A stretch of DNA of 64,000 bases, taken from the NCBI GenBank assembly GCA_013433145.1, contig CM024187.1:15427826-15491825 (forward strand), given 5' to 3'. Shown one piece after another: positions 26,362-39,991 of the stretch; position 1 is the stretch's first letter, and every line of letters begins with the position of its first letter. The DNA is from Ascaris suum (Eukaryota; Nematoda; Chromadorea; Rhabditida; Ascarididae). A model generated the notes under the pieces. The model did not search any database. It was not told the DNA's origin and saw only the letters and a list, made by a program, of their open reading frames with translations. The position numbers and the translations under genes were made by a program.

Positions 26362-28734
26362 TGAATTTGTTCCCTACCTTTTCTTGGTACTTGAAAATTG
26401 CAAATAATGAGTGCAAATAGTGTGTTGCTGGGTTACGAGGTTTGATGACGTATTACACTGCGGGTCTAGCTGTAAAGTGCAGAATGGCAGTGATTTGTCG
26501 GACTAGGTCTAAAGGTGGCAGGCAGTAAGTTGTATTGTGGAAAAATATATGAATTTCTGTGTGGGTTGTGGGATTAACTACGAGACGATGAGAAATATAT
26601 CCTTGGGAAAAGTGTACCATTTGCGACGACTGAGCGCGAAAAGCTAACCAGCGGGTTGCGAAGGAGGATGCGAGAAGATCAGCAATGCGTTACGAGATGA
26701 AGGAAGATAGGAAAAGAATACATTGTGGGCTTAAGCATGAGGTGTAAAACAGTGGGCTGTAAGGATGAGCGTAAGATGTTGATGAAGTGTAGATTCTGAG
26801 GTGATGGATATCGGGTTGAGCAATGTGAGAAATTAAGCAGTGAGGTGTGGGTGTAAAATCTCGCTTGATATGCGACTGGCTTCGGTATGAGCTAGTAAAC
26901 GATGGGCTGTAGATTTGACACAAGTGTGCCTTGTATCTGCGCTCCGATTTCCTCATCTGCAGCCAACTGCGCGCAGTGATTATCTCTCCGACTATCCTTG
27001 CCTTGATCGCTTGCGTCTTCCGTCCTTTAACGACTTGTTGGGAGGTTTTAACTGGAGAGTAATGTGTCTACGATGGCTCCCATGACTGAAAAGAAATCAA
27101 CTGAACTAAAGAGTTGAGCTTCCACTCCATTATACGTGGAAATTTTTGCTTTGCGTTTTACTAGCTAGCATTATTTGTATTGCGCGAGATCTTTAAACGC
27201 TTTCTTGCCCAAGATGGCTAAGGGTCTTTAAAACTTGAGTGCTCTTTCAAACCTTCTTGTTTCTTAGCTTTCTCACCTTGCTGCTTGCATACTAAAGCTT
27301 GTTTGTTTTGCTCGATTTTTTTACTTTTTTTGGTTTCCTGCTTGTTGGCTTTCTTGCTTACACAACTTTGTCGTCCGTAGTCACAGTCACAGTTTCGCAT
27401 CGGAAAGGGCAGAGAAGAGCTCTCATGAGGGCTTGTTTGAAAAATTACAAAGTAAAGAAATTAAAGTTTTCTCTCACTCTTTGACGTGCGAAAGTGGTAC
27501 TCGTACAAATCAGAGGATGTAGGTCAAATGAAGTGTGGGCTTGGAGCATTGTTCTGCACACGTTTTAAACTAGACCTAATTTCTTGATACGTCGGAAAAC
27601 ACATCCCCAGCTTCACGTATGGGTCCAGTCGTACAGCACCCTCGTATTTTTCTCGCTCCTTCTCCTTGCTCATGCGGAACTACCTGCAGAGTTGTCAGAA
27701 AGCTTCGGTAAGTAAAGATCTCGACGCTCGTTCATTTCCGGGGAAAGCTATTCATAAAAAGGTTATAGGCATTATTTAGCATGCATACTGTCATATGGAT
27801 AGGTAGGTTGCTTGCAGAACACTATCATCAGCAATTTTTGCAGCAAAGCAGAGAACGATCATTGTTGCCTGTAATAAACAGTAGTCAGCGTTCTCCCGCC
27901 ACTGCTTTTTGCAGAGAGCTTTAATGAAACTTCGCTATTTTCCCGCTTTGTTTTATTTCTGACTGGCTCAAAAATTGACCTCAAAGATGAGAAAGCGAAT
28001 CACAAGAAGGCAATAGCAAGGTGACGTATCCCTTGTTCTCTGCTGCCGTTTCTCGTCTGCTTCCCCTAACTAAAAATTCTTATCTATTCCCCCATCTTAG
28101 TTGCACATGCACTATGAATGGCTACGATTGGGAAAAAGTGCCTTGAAAGTAGCATACATATAGTTATTGCAGCTTTCATTCACATTACGTAGATACTGCT
28201 TCAATTTAACTCACAGCATTCTCTAAACGGAAGTAAAGCACGAAAAAGCATTGCAACTCTATGCGGTGCAATCAGTGTTTACCATATGCAACATTTTTTA
28301 ATGGATGAAAAATGCCGCTATTCTTCCGACATAAGTGATGCATATGCAGCTGTATAGAGCAGCTTTCTCTAAACATCTGATCTACTTAAATGAGCCACAT
28401 TATTGTATCTAAAAGCCTTAAATGTGCTGTACCATGCTCTATGAGAATAAAAATATAAGCACCTTATTTATACCTGCGAACTTACCTATAGCATAAATCA
28501 AGTGCTTTCATTGAATGAGTGGAGCGATGGAGTATCAAGCATTGTTGAAGACCGTCCTAATATTTGCTGCATAATGTACATAGCGAGCGGGATTTTTTTC
28601 AATGTGTAAGTAATTAAAGCAAAGCGCAGTCGCTAGATGTGTGGTTTGACAGCAGAGAATCAAAGTAATCGCTGAAAAAACGTGGCAAGAAAATATCGAA
28701 GAATGAGGCAACCTGAGGAAAGGTTAGGGGGTAC
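26362..28734. other. No supported gene
   Basis: Sequence from 26.4 to 27.0 kb is purine-skewed and gives a Ser/Tyr/His-rich reverse frame (26690-26956), a composition artefact. The rest is AT-rich with frames of about 60 codons. No RNA gene or repeat was recognised. Confidence 0.45.
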
Positions 28735-28811
28735 TTCTGAATGTATTCATTTGCATATATTTATCAGTAATCAATAACTGATAAATATATGCAAATTGAA
28801 TACATTCAGAA
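28735..28811. repeat. Near-perfect inverted repeat, 34/35-bp arms with 8-nt spacer
   Basis: The left arm (28735-28768) and right arm (28777-28811) are reverse complements except for a single extra base (CATTT against CAATTT). The spacer is AATCAATA. Arms this exact and this close would form a stable cruciform in DNA and a long hairpin in RNA. Likely origins are a template-switch event or a recent small foldback. The low GC of the arms and the tiny loop argue against a conventional microRNA precursor but do not exclude one. Confidence 0.95.
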
Positions 28812-29888
<1,077 letters not shown>

Positions 29889-30679
29889 TAAAACATGATT
29901 CATATAGTGTAGCAATTGTAAATAGGTTTGACGTTTAGCTGATAGCAGTTCATCCATTCCGTCAATGAGATCACACATTTCAATGTTGCTTTAATCGCTG
30001 TTTTCCTGCTGCGGGATATGCCGATCGCTCTTCCGTGCAATTTAATTTTCACGGCAAACATCCTTTTCCGAATGAGGTTGGTTTTACTCTTCAGCTTGCT
30101 GTTGCAATTCTTTTAAAGTCAACTTTATTAACTTCTGTTTATTGTCGTTCCAATAACTAACTATTCAACTCAATACTTGACTTAATTTTTCATCGAACAC
30201 AACGAATCCATTTGTACTGTCTTAAAAGATTGCACCAATCTTGGTTGCGCCCTCGTATATTGCTTAATTCTTTACAACGGATTATTCATCTTACTTCCGT
30301 ATGCGCCGTCTTTTGAAATATGCTAGAACTGCGCAGCTATATTTCCACCAATGTATTCTCGGCCACCTGATAGTTGAAAGCTGAAGAGAACTCGCACTTT
30401 TTAATATCTAGTCATTAATTGTTCGAGACCTCAGCGATTGAATGCAGAGGAGGTCCTCCTTTCATAGCGAGAGCCATATCGTTGAGTGCTGTTGTTTTTA
30501 GGAGCTTTCCTTTGTGTCTTTTCCGAGATACTGTGCATTCTTTTTGCGGAATTAAAGGTTTCTAAGACGACATTTCGTGGCTTAATATTTGCATATATTC
30601 GTATTTCTCAATGTTCACTTTTATTCTGTATATTAGAGGGTTTAGCTCAAGTACTTTGAATGATGCTTCAAACATTCAG
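29889..30679. other. No supported gene
   Basis: AT-rich DNA. No open frame above 60 codons was noted, and no repeats were recognised. Confidence 0.5.
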
Positions 30680-30846
30680 TATTTCACGTTGCGGCGAATG
30701 TCCTAGCTCCATGGGGCCCTCAAAAGACGCATCCTTCTCGTTTGAAAAAGCGAGTTGTCACTTCGGCCATTGCTGAAGAAACAGGAGAGGATTACGGCGT
30801 TAGACTGTACCTGTTGCAAAAAAAGCCTCAATATGCCACAACTTAG
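30680..30846 (+). CDS. Short frame after an acceptor, possible exon
   Basis: An acceptor-like CAAACATTCAG ends at 30679. After two bases the frame is open for 54 codons to TAG at 30844-30846. The product is hydrophilic, with a lysine/arginine patch followed by an acidic stretch (KKRVVTSAIAEETGEDYGVR). No poly(A) signal or donor was found near the end. A different forward frame (30755-30976) overlaps it. Frames of this length are common by chance, so only the acceptor and the composition support it. Confidence 0.15.
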
Positions 30847-33800
30847 ATTAGAAATTGCTGCTTTGCAAAGACACCGATTTATGCAGAGAGTTTCGGTGTT
30901 CTATAGCGTATCACTGATCACCGTCTTTCTCACTGTGAACTTCTGGAAGCAGAGTCTATTGCAGACTTTGCTTTAGGCGGCAGCGGACTCATATTTTCTA
31001 TTTGCCCAGTGTTGCTAGTTGCTTTTTAGCACTTCGCAAAGCATTTGTGGTATATTGTTTTCAAGCCCTCCTCGGAAAGGTGCATTATGCATAGAACAAG
31101 CAAGGATCAAACAATCCCGATTGGAATTAGTCTGTGGAATGGTTAGCGATTCAAGAATGATATTCATAGGCACAGTTGGGTCTTTACAACGCTGTACCAA
31201 TTTCACTAATTGGCTTCAACATTTCAGAGTTGTCGACGTAAATTGGTGCGTATTTTTGCCCGTCTCACATTTCCTATTAGCATGCCACAGTGAGAGGAGT
31301 TCGGCGGTCAATGAACGGGTTTATCTGAGAAGGAAATAGTTAGACTTGAAAAGCTGTTCAAGGATATCTCCTTATAGGAAGCTGGTATTTTACTCGACCA
31401 GGGTCACTTCTTTTTCTTCTAAATTCCCAAGCTTTCCTTCTGATGCTTCGCCCAGTTTGGCCTATGGCAATTTATTCGTTTGACGTCCTCGTTACTGTCC
31501 CTGCCGATCCTGGAGTCATGGCTAGCGCTTCTTTGTACAAAATGATTGGGTCGACGAGGTCCGACATCGTTGTATTTGGAATACTCAAAACGCTTGTGAC
31601 CAAGGAGACAGCCAACCGCCTACAATCATCCATCTAGCGGCTAAACAACAACTTTTCTGTGCAGTGGGCAACACATTCATAGTTTAGTGTGCATCTAAAA
31701 ATGCTTCCTAGCACCCTGTCATTTGCCTAATGTTGGCCAACATCTACATTTGGCTATTATGAATGCGCACAGCGGATCCATCTCCAGAGGTGCCTCTCAT
31801 TCAAAGCAAGCAGCCAGGATCCCAAATACAGTCCAAAGAGAGCGCTAGTCGAGAGCTCACCTCATAACAAAATGTAGCGTATCGTCGTCAATGCAGCGCA
31901 GGGGCTCGTTTGTAGTGGTAGCGGAGCATCCGGGGATGTAATCTTTGATGCCCAACAGCCGTAGTAGGAGCGCAGATCTCAACAAGGATCCTTACATGGT
32001 TAACTGACAGCAACACGTAGAATCTTTATCGTTAAATTCCCCTCATTTCTTTCATTCTTGCTGTTGATGATAATTCACTGGTTTACTTATAAACTAGAGG
32101 CTAATTTCACTTAAGAAAGCATTACTTGCCCTGAAGGGAACCATTCTAATTTGCTCAGCAGAACGCTGTTCTGAAATCGCTTTTATTGCACGAATGGGGA
32201 ATAAAGTTGAACTTTTTATACGACATCACAGTTGAAAAATCCCGAAATTTATTGAAAACGGGCGCTTCGAAACTATGTTGCTCAATTTGAGGATCGTATT
32301 CGAGAACTGTTGTTTCGTTATTCAATTCTTATTAGCATCGTCATTACTCTTTTCTGACTTGTTTCTCCCTCATATCTGGGATTAAAAGCTATTTAAACAC
32401 CTCATGACAAACATCCGAGAGCACTCATCATTTGTCCCTTGAAGTGAACACTTGGCACTTATGCGCTGTTTCTTGTCATATCTTCACTTCAACGTAAGCT
32501 ACGCAAACGAATTGCCTATGGGTAACTTTGACTGTTGTGCGGCGATTTCTGGGACAGTGTTAGACTTTGACCACGTCCAGGCATTTTTTTAATATGCTGT
32601 TAATTTAGCAACATTTCAAGAAATCAGGTAACATTTCTCTTCTATGATCTACTATGTGAGTTGCACGTTTCATGCTGACTACTCTCATGCAGCCTTTGAG
32701 GTGTCATCTGTGAAGACGGGAAATCATTTCTGTCACTAGGCAGACGTTGAGCACATGTTTTTCGACCTATGCACTCTAGGAGCACAAGCATCTGCAGAAT
32801 TTGCGTCACAGTATCATAGTTTGCACCATGGTTGAATTTTTTGAATTTGGACGCAGTACTAGTAACCTTTAACATTTTCCTTGACAAATACCGATAAACC
32901 ATGATTGAATTTTCTTGACAAATTCAAATTTTATAGGCAAATCGCGTGGAAGACGTCATATGCAAAACAACTTAAAATATTACTAAGAAATATGTGCTAA
33001 AGACGCTTTTTTTGCTTCTGTGAGTGTGATATTATCTACGTGTAATGAGAGTTTCAAAATTTTTCCACAGCTTCCCATTTCCGTATGGAAGCAGTTTTGA
33101 AAAGAGATTACCACCATAACCATAAAGCAGTTAGCCATTCATGCGATAGCCTCTAGCATATTAAGAAGGAAAAAACTCTTCAAAGAATCATTCCACACCA
33201 TATGAGTCTCGTTTGTTATCTCCTTGCAAAAAAGATCTGCGTTTGCGCTATGGATGCATTCAGTGTGAATTTCATTCGTTGCGAACACCATATGAAGAAA
33301 ATATCTCTTGGAGACATGAAGCACACAAACATAAATGATGCCATCATGAGCGTGCAATTTGTGAAGATGTAAGTACAACAGCACAGTGCATATGGCTTAC
33401 CACTGGGGAATCAGAAGTGCGTTGTTGATTACTGCCACTTGAGTTGACAGCGTCAAGTCTATGCACCATAATGGGATGTATTTGCTTTGAGTTGCTGCAC
33501 CATCGAAAAATTGAGAAACGATAAGAAATTCGAAACACTACTGCGAAATACTAATTTAGGCGGCACGATATTTTACCTGTTCGGGCAGAGTGAAACAATA
33601 GTACAGTGAATTGAGTTGCAGTAAACGAAAAAACACTGCTCGAAATAAACGACTAAGAGGGCAACTTGTGAAGCGATTTTCGATGTGAGATATGGAAAAC
33701 GTAAAAAAAGTGCTAGATGAGAAGAAGCGAAGCGTGCAAGTTTGACACGTAGGCTTGTTGAAGCTATTGCATAAGTGGAAGCATACGCCAACGTAACACT

Positions 33801-34026
33801 TGGAAGGCGGTCGTATTGGCAAGGCGCGTAACACTAACACAGATGTGCGCATGGCCAAGTGGATTTGATTTATCTGACGAGGGAGGCAAGCCGCATTGCT
33901 ATCGTTCGTTTCCTTTCGGGAACATGGTCCAGTCAACGGAATAAGCTTGCTCAATTGGAAATTGCATTAATGCAGCATATCATTGCACAAGCGCACGCAC
34001 AGATTGTTATCGCGAGAAGGCGTTCC
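30847..34026. other. No supported gene; overlapping 106- to 132-codon frames
   Basis: At 31019-31339 (forward, 106 codons) and 31015-31206 (reverse) two frames overlap. At 33556-33954 (reverse, 132 codons) and 33859-34254 (forward, 131 codons) two more overlap partly. None has a start, splice and end set that agrees, and none carries a motif I know. Confidence 0.4.
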
Positions 34027-34062
34027 TATCCCCTCCCCTCTTCATACCCATTGCCCTCTTCA
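34027..34062. repeat. 18-bp tandem duplication, two copies
   Basis: TATCCCCTCCCCTCTTCA (34027-34044) is followed directly by TACCCATTGCCCTCTTCA (34045-34062). The unit is a multiple of three, so the forward frame 33859-34254 stays open and reads YPLPSS twice. The pyrimidine-rich unit is a likely slippage product. Confidence 0.85.
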
Positions 34063-36614
34063 CCACAAAATGTGAGCACATTTTTTGTTAGGCATCTTCT
34101 TGATGCTTGTGCACTGCCTGAACAATATTCAAACAGATCGCTTCTGCATTTCCTCTACCGTGTACGGGCTCTTCTTAATTGCCTCATGTGTTTCCACAAC
34201 ATTTCATCGTTGTTTGCAGTTTCGATCATCCCAGGCAACTTCCCGTTGATATGATCTAATAATCCATCATTATTTGATCACCTCAAAAGTAGTAACTACG
34301 ACATGGTACAAGTTCCACACTGTGTTAGTACTGGCCACCACAACACTTTTAAACGATCTTTCCTCACTGTATAAAATATTAGCCGAGAAAGCGAATTTCC
34401 GATTGAGCGGCTCATTTAATGTGCCCCCGAGAGTTAGCAGAGACGAACCTGAAATGAGTGTTCAAGGGAGTTTATGAACAGGCTAAACAAGTCATCATTG
34501 CGAAAGTTATATGCTCCACCGTCGTTCCTTTGTGCTCATTATCTATTCATTAGGGCAAAACCAATTTGCCGAAAGTGCCCGCCTCTACTTTTGCACATTA
34601 AGTGCTCCATATGATGTAGTCGCCCGTTGTTTTCCTCGGTACATATCCGTTCTGTTCATTCATCCTTAAGGATTATCTTTAGTGCTTCTCATCGCTATCC
34701 TAAATTCATTTGCAGGTGATGAAACTTTATCTACTCTTCTTCAGGTGTGGTTGCTGTTTCTTGTCTGCAGCACATGTTCAACAACTTTTTTCTGTAGTTC
34801 TGGACAACTTCGAGAAAAGTCTCCTGCAAGGTAGCAAGGAGCAAGAATTTTTGCCTAAGCAGGCTTACATAAAATAAGCTCATTCCGAATATGCAGATTT
34901 TATCTATTATGGCGCTCAGTTCATTTTTGCACTTTTTTTTTGAAAAAGAAGTTGAGTCATTTTTTGAAAGCGAATCTTTTAAATACAGGCGTTTGAAAAA
35001 ATTGTTATTGTCATCCTTAGTCCTCGGCACATTTTTGAAAATAGTACGAAACTATTCAGCAGTGCTGATATGACATTTGTTGGGCATCTGTAGGGAGCGC
35101 TCCTTCCTTACTCGGAGGAGGAAATGAAAGTTTGAATTTATTGCACGCGGAATATTCACAAGTAGCGAGTACAGCAGTAAAGAATATCTGCCAGAGAGCG
35201 GTACAGGAACCCTTGCTACCGAGAACACTCCAACATGTCGTAAAACGATCTGATCGGCGGCTTGTTTTGTTGAAGTGTTGTGCTCAGTATTAAAAACAAC
35301 GAGTTATGCCATGACAACCCTCACCTTATGCTAAATGATCCATTTAGCGTGACACATTAACCGGCTAGACTTCACCTTTGTTGTTGACAATCCTCATCGC
35401 CTATATATCATACGATTACGGAAAAGGTTACTGCAACAGTGCCAACTATTGAAAGGGTGCTTACTTTGGAAGCTTACTAGGCCACTTCTGCTGTGGGACG
35501 TTTATAGAATGTGGCTTTAGAGCTTTGAAAGTTCACAGTGTGCGTCATTCCTGTGTTCAGCGTCGGGAATGTCTAAGCAATCACATCACCTCCTCTCCAA
35601 ATGTCTTGTGATGAAAATAAGCTAGTGCCAATAAAAGCCTCCTCGTTCAATGCTGCAACACTGGATGTGGTGACTTGCATGCTCGAGGCTATATTGCACG
35701 AGACTTTATCAAAATGATATCTGACTGTATGCGCCGCCCTCGACAATATGAGGCACAGCCTAGTGCTGCCAGGAGTCTCTGCCTCAGAGTTTCTACGACA
35801 CCCCTCTGCATTAATCTTGCACATGGCACCGAGCTGAAGACACCGCGACGTTTGCTGTAGGGGTTATTGTGATGCTGTGTTATTGCTGTTGTGATTTGGA
35901 AATGAAGCAAAGAGCGAACGGGGAATTATGCGTTGTCCTCTCGAAGTCTACCACAAGGGCCTTTGAAATGCTTCTATAGACCTGTGGTGGTGAAGCTGTG
36001 GATCGAAGTCAGTATTTTGAGTGAGAGTGACTCTTTCAGAAGTGACGAATGTAGATGTAAAACGACGAGAAGACTGAACATAGCCACGCATTTGCACAAG
36101 CGTTGAAGATTCCGAAGAAGCTCAATAACTTTTTGGTGCTGATCGCCAAATTACCGTCCATAAAGTTGCTGACATTCTTGTATTTCATATGATGCATCAC
36201 AGAAGATCTGAAGATGTGATCTTTTCCTGAATGGTGACGAACTAAATGAGTGGCAAGAGTGCTTGATGCGGTTCGAAACAGAAATTTACATGTAGTATTT
36301 GTCACAAAACGGACGCAATCAGATCGCCTTATAAATGCAGAAATGAACTACTTCTAGGTGGATGGTAGCCACATTAAAACTAGATGGGTTTAATATGCTT
36401 AGGCTTGTCCCTTTTAATTTTGATAGCATTCGATGCGTCTCAGCAGCTTCTGAATATCTGAAAGCACAACATGTGATAACAGGACTTATGGAGGGATTAT
36501 TCTGTTTCGTCGAAGACATAACTACCAGACTATTGCCACTGTTGATGGCATATGCGGCCACAAGTTCGGCAACTAAATCGCCACAAGCCAATCTGCATCC
36601 TCAAAATGCAGCCC
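34063..36614. other. No supported gene
   Basis: Short frames on both strands, for example 34731-35030 (reverse) and 35573-35910 (both strands). A small hairpin GCTAAATG-ATC-CATTTAGC lies at 35330-35348. At 36319-36591 (reverse) and 36362-36733 (forward) two frames overlap, and the forward one runs through the poly(A) tract as poly-lysine. Confidence 0.45.
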
Positions 36615-36660
36615 TCCTCAGCGTCAAAAAAAAAAAAAAAAAAAAAGCGGTCCTCAGCGT
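36615..36660. repeat. A21 tract flanked by a 10-bp direct repeat
   Basis: TCCTCAGCGT occurs at 36615-36624 and again at 36651-36660. Between the copies lie one C, twenty-one A residues (36626-36646) and GCGG. A poly(A) run between short direct repeats is the signature of retroposition, here with essentially no insert body. The GCGG between the tail and the second copy does not fit a clean event, so a local duplication with A-tract expansion is the alternative. Confidence 0.8.
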
Positions 36661-38275
36661 TTCTGGTTGGCTGCCCCATCCTCTTTCACCGAATGATTGC
36701 GGAAAAATCTCAGATGTTGAGCATATCCCGTGAGTAATTTTTTAAATTAGGGATCGCACAAAGCAGCGGCTTGTCAAACAAATCAAGCTAATCCTGCATT
36801 TCAACAGCTATAACCATGTTCCATACAGCGACATCATTGCACAAATACCAAAACACTTGCCATTTGCGAACGTGGCAAGCAGTATGGGTGCAGCCTGCAA
36901 AGCGGCGCTAACAAGTTTTCAGGCTGTTCGATTTTCACCACAGTAATTAGTCGACGAGAAGGCGCTTTTTCGAAACTTTTTAACACTAAGTGTCATCAAG
37001 CTTCTAGAACTCCTTCCAAGGGCAAAGCGTAATTTCTCAAGGGTCTAGAGTTGGCTAGTATGAAACTGGGGCTGCAGGAAGGTTTAGTTCCTATTCTGTA
37101 GGAATGGCTATGCTCAGGCAAATGAAAGAGTTCCATTGAAAGAAGGTAGCAGGAGGTTATCGGTTACACCTCCCTTAGTTTAAATGACACAACTTGAACG
37201 TCTAGGTCATTTTGATGATTTATTCCACTATACTGTCCTTGCTGTAATAGTTGGAGCAGCAGATGCTAAAATGGTCAATAAGTTTCGAAAAAAAGTGTTC
37301 TGGACTGCCATGTTTTTTCTAAATTGCCGGTAATAAATTCCTAAAAAGTATCAGATTAAAACACCGACTTCTAAATTAAACTGAATACGCACGGATCAGG
37401 ATGACGCAAGCAAAGCTATAAAAAATGCAGAAAAAAATTTACACCTAATTGCAGCTCCAGACTTAGTGCGGTCTTGATGTGTTAATCGATGTAGATCGGA
37501 CCACGAGGAGGATTCCTCGCAGATTACAATCGAACAGTTAAAATGTGCCTAATAATGGTCTGCGGTTTATCAGAGATGGCACAGGAAAATAAGGATTTTT
37601 CGCTGAATTCAATGTTCAGCTCTGTTTGGCGTGCAAGGTCGTTCATTCTGTCCAACGTTTCGATTTACTCTATTTTGTCGATCGTTTTCCGCCTAATTTT
37701 TGGCATCTTTTGATGTGTTCCTATCACATACTGGCATTACTAAATTCCAAGAAATTTTATGAACCACTATTTCTCCATGAAATTCGCAGGCTAAAAATTC
37801 GGATGCCACTCATTTGCGGGTCATTTACTTTTGCCAAAAAATTCATGACAACAGTTAATAATCTGCAGCAATGGACAAAGAAAAATAGCTAAAATTTCGA
37901 GCTTCCACATAATTTCCTGTTCAGTATGTCTCCAAAGTTTTTGGTTTTTTACGTACGCACAGAAAAAATTTAGTGCTCAGTGCTTTTAAAAAATTTCAAT
38001 TCCTTCCAGCAGCTGTTCACATAACTTTGTGGCTCTCTGCTTAGAAATACCGAAATTTACGATTAATTCATGCATCTTTCGAAGGAAGAGGAAAGGATCG
38101 ACCAGCGCATATTTCTTAGGCAGTTCGATCGCTCCTTCACCCGCTTAAATGTAAACCAGACTATCTAAGCAGTGACGATAAATTCACATTTTATAGTGGG
38201 AAAGTCATGGGAGTGTAAAATTTATCTCTAATTTTTTCACAAGCATCCACCGTGTATCCCTGACTTCAGTATTGT
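36661..38275. other. No supported gene
   Basis: AT-rich DNA with a single 88-codon forward frame (37626-37892) that is hydrophobic and has no splice support. No repeats were recognised. Confidence 0.45.
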
Positions 38276-38306
38276 AAACCGGTGCTTTAAACCGGTAAAA
38301 ACCGGT
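38276..38306. promoter_or_regulatory. Cluster of three AAACCGGT sites, Grainyhead/CP2-like
   Basis: AAACCGGT occurs at 38276-38283, 38289-38296 and 38299-38306, three times in 31 bases. The core AACCGGT is seven of the eight bases of the Grainyhead-type site AACCGGTT, so each copy is a good but imperfect match. Clustering of such sites is typical of epidermal enhancers in animals. The alternative is a small degenerate tandem repeat with a 10-13 base unit. Confidence 0.35.
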
Positions 38307-39785
38307 ATAGTACAAGCTGAATATATTCCTAGCTTCGCTGCCACCATCTACTATAATCCTTTCAACGAGCTATAAGCGTATGGCTATGGCTCCATTCCAC
38401 AACCGCTGATTGCCGCTGAAACTTATGCTATTTTTGAACAATTTATTCCTCAAAAATCATTTATATATACTTTCCTGTTGCTATTTTCCAGACTTTGGTT
38501 GTCTTCTTGTAACTCATAGTGTGTCGAACCTGTTAAATGAGCATTTTAAGAAATTGATCTGTTCTTCCTGCCTCCTCTCCGATGAATTAAAAGAACGCAT
38601 GAAGGCGAGCCAAAAGAACTTCATGGTAACGGACCACACGCTACAGTAGTGAGTCATTGCTCACAGTTAGTATAATGACGCACAGAGTCATATTAAAATC
38701 AGTGTGTTCCTTCGATCCTTGAGCAATACTTTGTTAGGAATTGACAAGAGTTTCAACAATCAAAACAATAGACTCAAAAGGAATAGCCGAGAAATTTTTG
38801 AATGCCGGAAAAAATAAACTCTGAAGGATCACAGACACGATAGACAGCATAGAAAAGTGCTTGGAATAGATGACTTGAAATGCTAGTTTACAACTTTTCG
38901 TTAAGTTCTACCAGTTGATGATGATTTTTTCCCATAATTATTGCACGTTCCTTTGTCATAATCGTTGAGAATGATTTAATGCATCCAATTATTCGGAATT
39001 TCTTTTCTGAGATATTGGCAGATGCCGAAAATTGCTAAGAGAAGCGCAACAAGATTCTAATATTTTTGAGCCTTGTCACCCATTTGCAGTGTTATTTTTG
39101 CTCATTTGCGATAGCATCGTTCAGCCCCCTTTCCCCCTAATCCCCTTTCCTCTCCTCTCCTTGCTGTTCTGCCTCCTCACCTTGGCAAGATCGATTTCCT
39201 ATTTGTTGGTTACAAACCATTTACGGAGACAATAGATTTCTACCTTGCATAATATGTTTCACTACTTAATGAGCTTAGCACTGTCATTTGCTATAAATAG
39301 TGCATTTCTTTATCAGTTTACTCGTGCTGAATTTCTACATGCCAATATGTGCATGAGCTGTATACCTGTCCGGAATTGAGAGCTCGAGTTCTGGAAAACT
39401 ATAGTCTTTAGCGCACTCAACAACTAAAATAAAAAAGTACCACTGAATTCTTATTTATTCCATCAGTGAAGGTGAGTGAGGAGAGATCTATACGCAACTC
39501 TTTCAGTAAGTTCTGCGTGCTAAGCTCACAACGAAGCCGCAAACAAATGATACAAAGAATGCATGTTTTTCTAGTGGGTGTCCGGTTGGGCAAAGAACCT
39601 TGTAAAAAACGTACAGCAGCAATATGTTTGGAGCACTTCTCTAGTAGTTTTCTTCTTCTGTCTTTATGCGTTTCACTTAGAAAAAGCACTTTGAAAACGA
39701 ACCTTGTATCTATCCTCCTATCCGCAAAGGTCCAACTCAAATTCGCTTGAACAAACCCAATGAAATTTGCTGCTGGAGTACTCAG
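38307..39785. other. No supported gene; opposed frames at 39.4-39.75 kb
   Basis: A 107-codon reverse frame (39417-39740) and a 94-codon forward frame (39466-39750) overlap. The reverse product is basic and hydrophilic in its middle, with no matching splice sites. Other frames are 60-80 codons long. Nothing recognised. Confidence 0.4.
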
Positions 39786-39991
39786 ACGTTAATCCGAGCC
39801 GAAAATTTATCCTTGTAATTTTTGGCACTGTAGTTTTGTGTTCCTACATTTTCCTCTCAACTGAACGTCTTATGGAAGTTTTTTACCAAAAGTATACACC
39901 AGAAGCAACGCAGTTAAAAACTAGGACCCCTATTGACCGTTGGCTTCAGCTCCAAAATTTTACCCATGTAACCTTGGAGATTGTGGCAGTG
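39786..39991 (+). CDS. Candidate exon for a membrane-anchored protein, unknown
   Basis: An acceptor-like GGAGTACTCAG ends at 39785 and a possible donor (GTAATC) begins at 39992. Between them 68 codons are open in a phase ending exactly at the donor. The product starts with a short basic stretch (VNPSRK), then a hydrophobic run of about 18 residues (FILVIFGTVVLCSYIFLS), then a hydrophilic segment with one N-glycosylation sequon (NFT). That order fits a type II single-pass protein such as a Golgi enzyme. No initiator ATG lies upstream in frame, so an earlier exon would be needed. Hydrophobic runs are common in T-rich noncoding DNA, which is the main alternative. Confidence 0.2.

Noticed and set aside
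33040..33110. Possible hairpin around CAGCTTCC and GGAAGCAG
   Set aside because: Pairing is limited to about eight bases plus a separated CAAAA block, weaker than the three foldbacks reported.
33556..34254. 132-codon reverse and 131-codon forward frames
   Set aside because: Both lack recognisable domains and splice sites. Their composition follows local strand skew, and an 18-bp duplication lengthens the forward frame.
35330..35348. GCTAAATG-ATC-CATTTAGC hairpin
   Set aside because: It is short, and a three-base loop with eight-base arms is not exceptional. No T-run or gene end is next to it.
36362..36733. 123-codon forward frame ending in a poly-lysine run
   Set aside because: The lysines come from the A21 tract, and a 90-codon reverse frame overlaps the rest.
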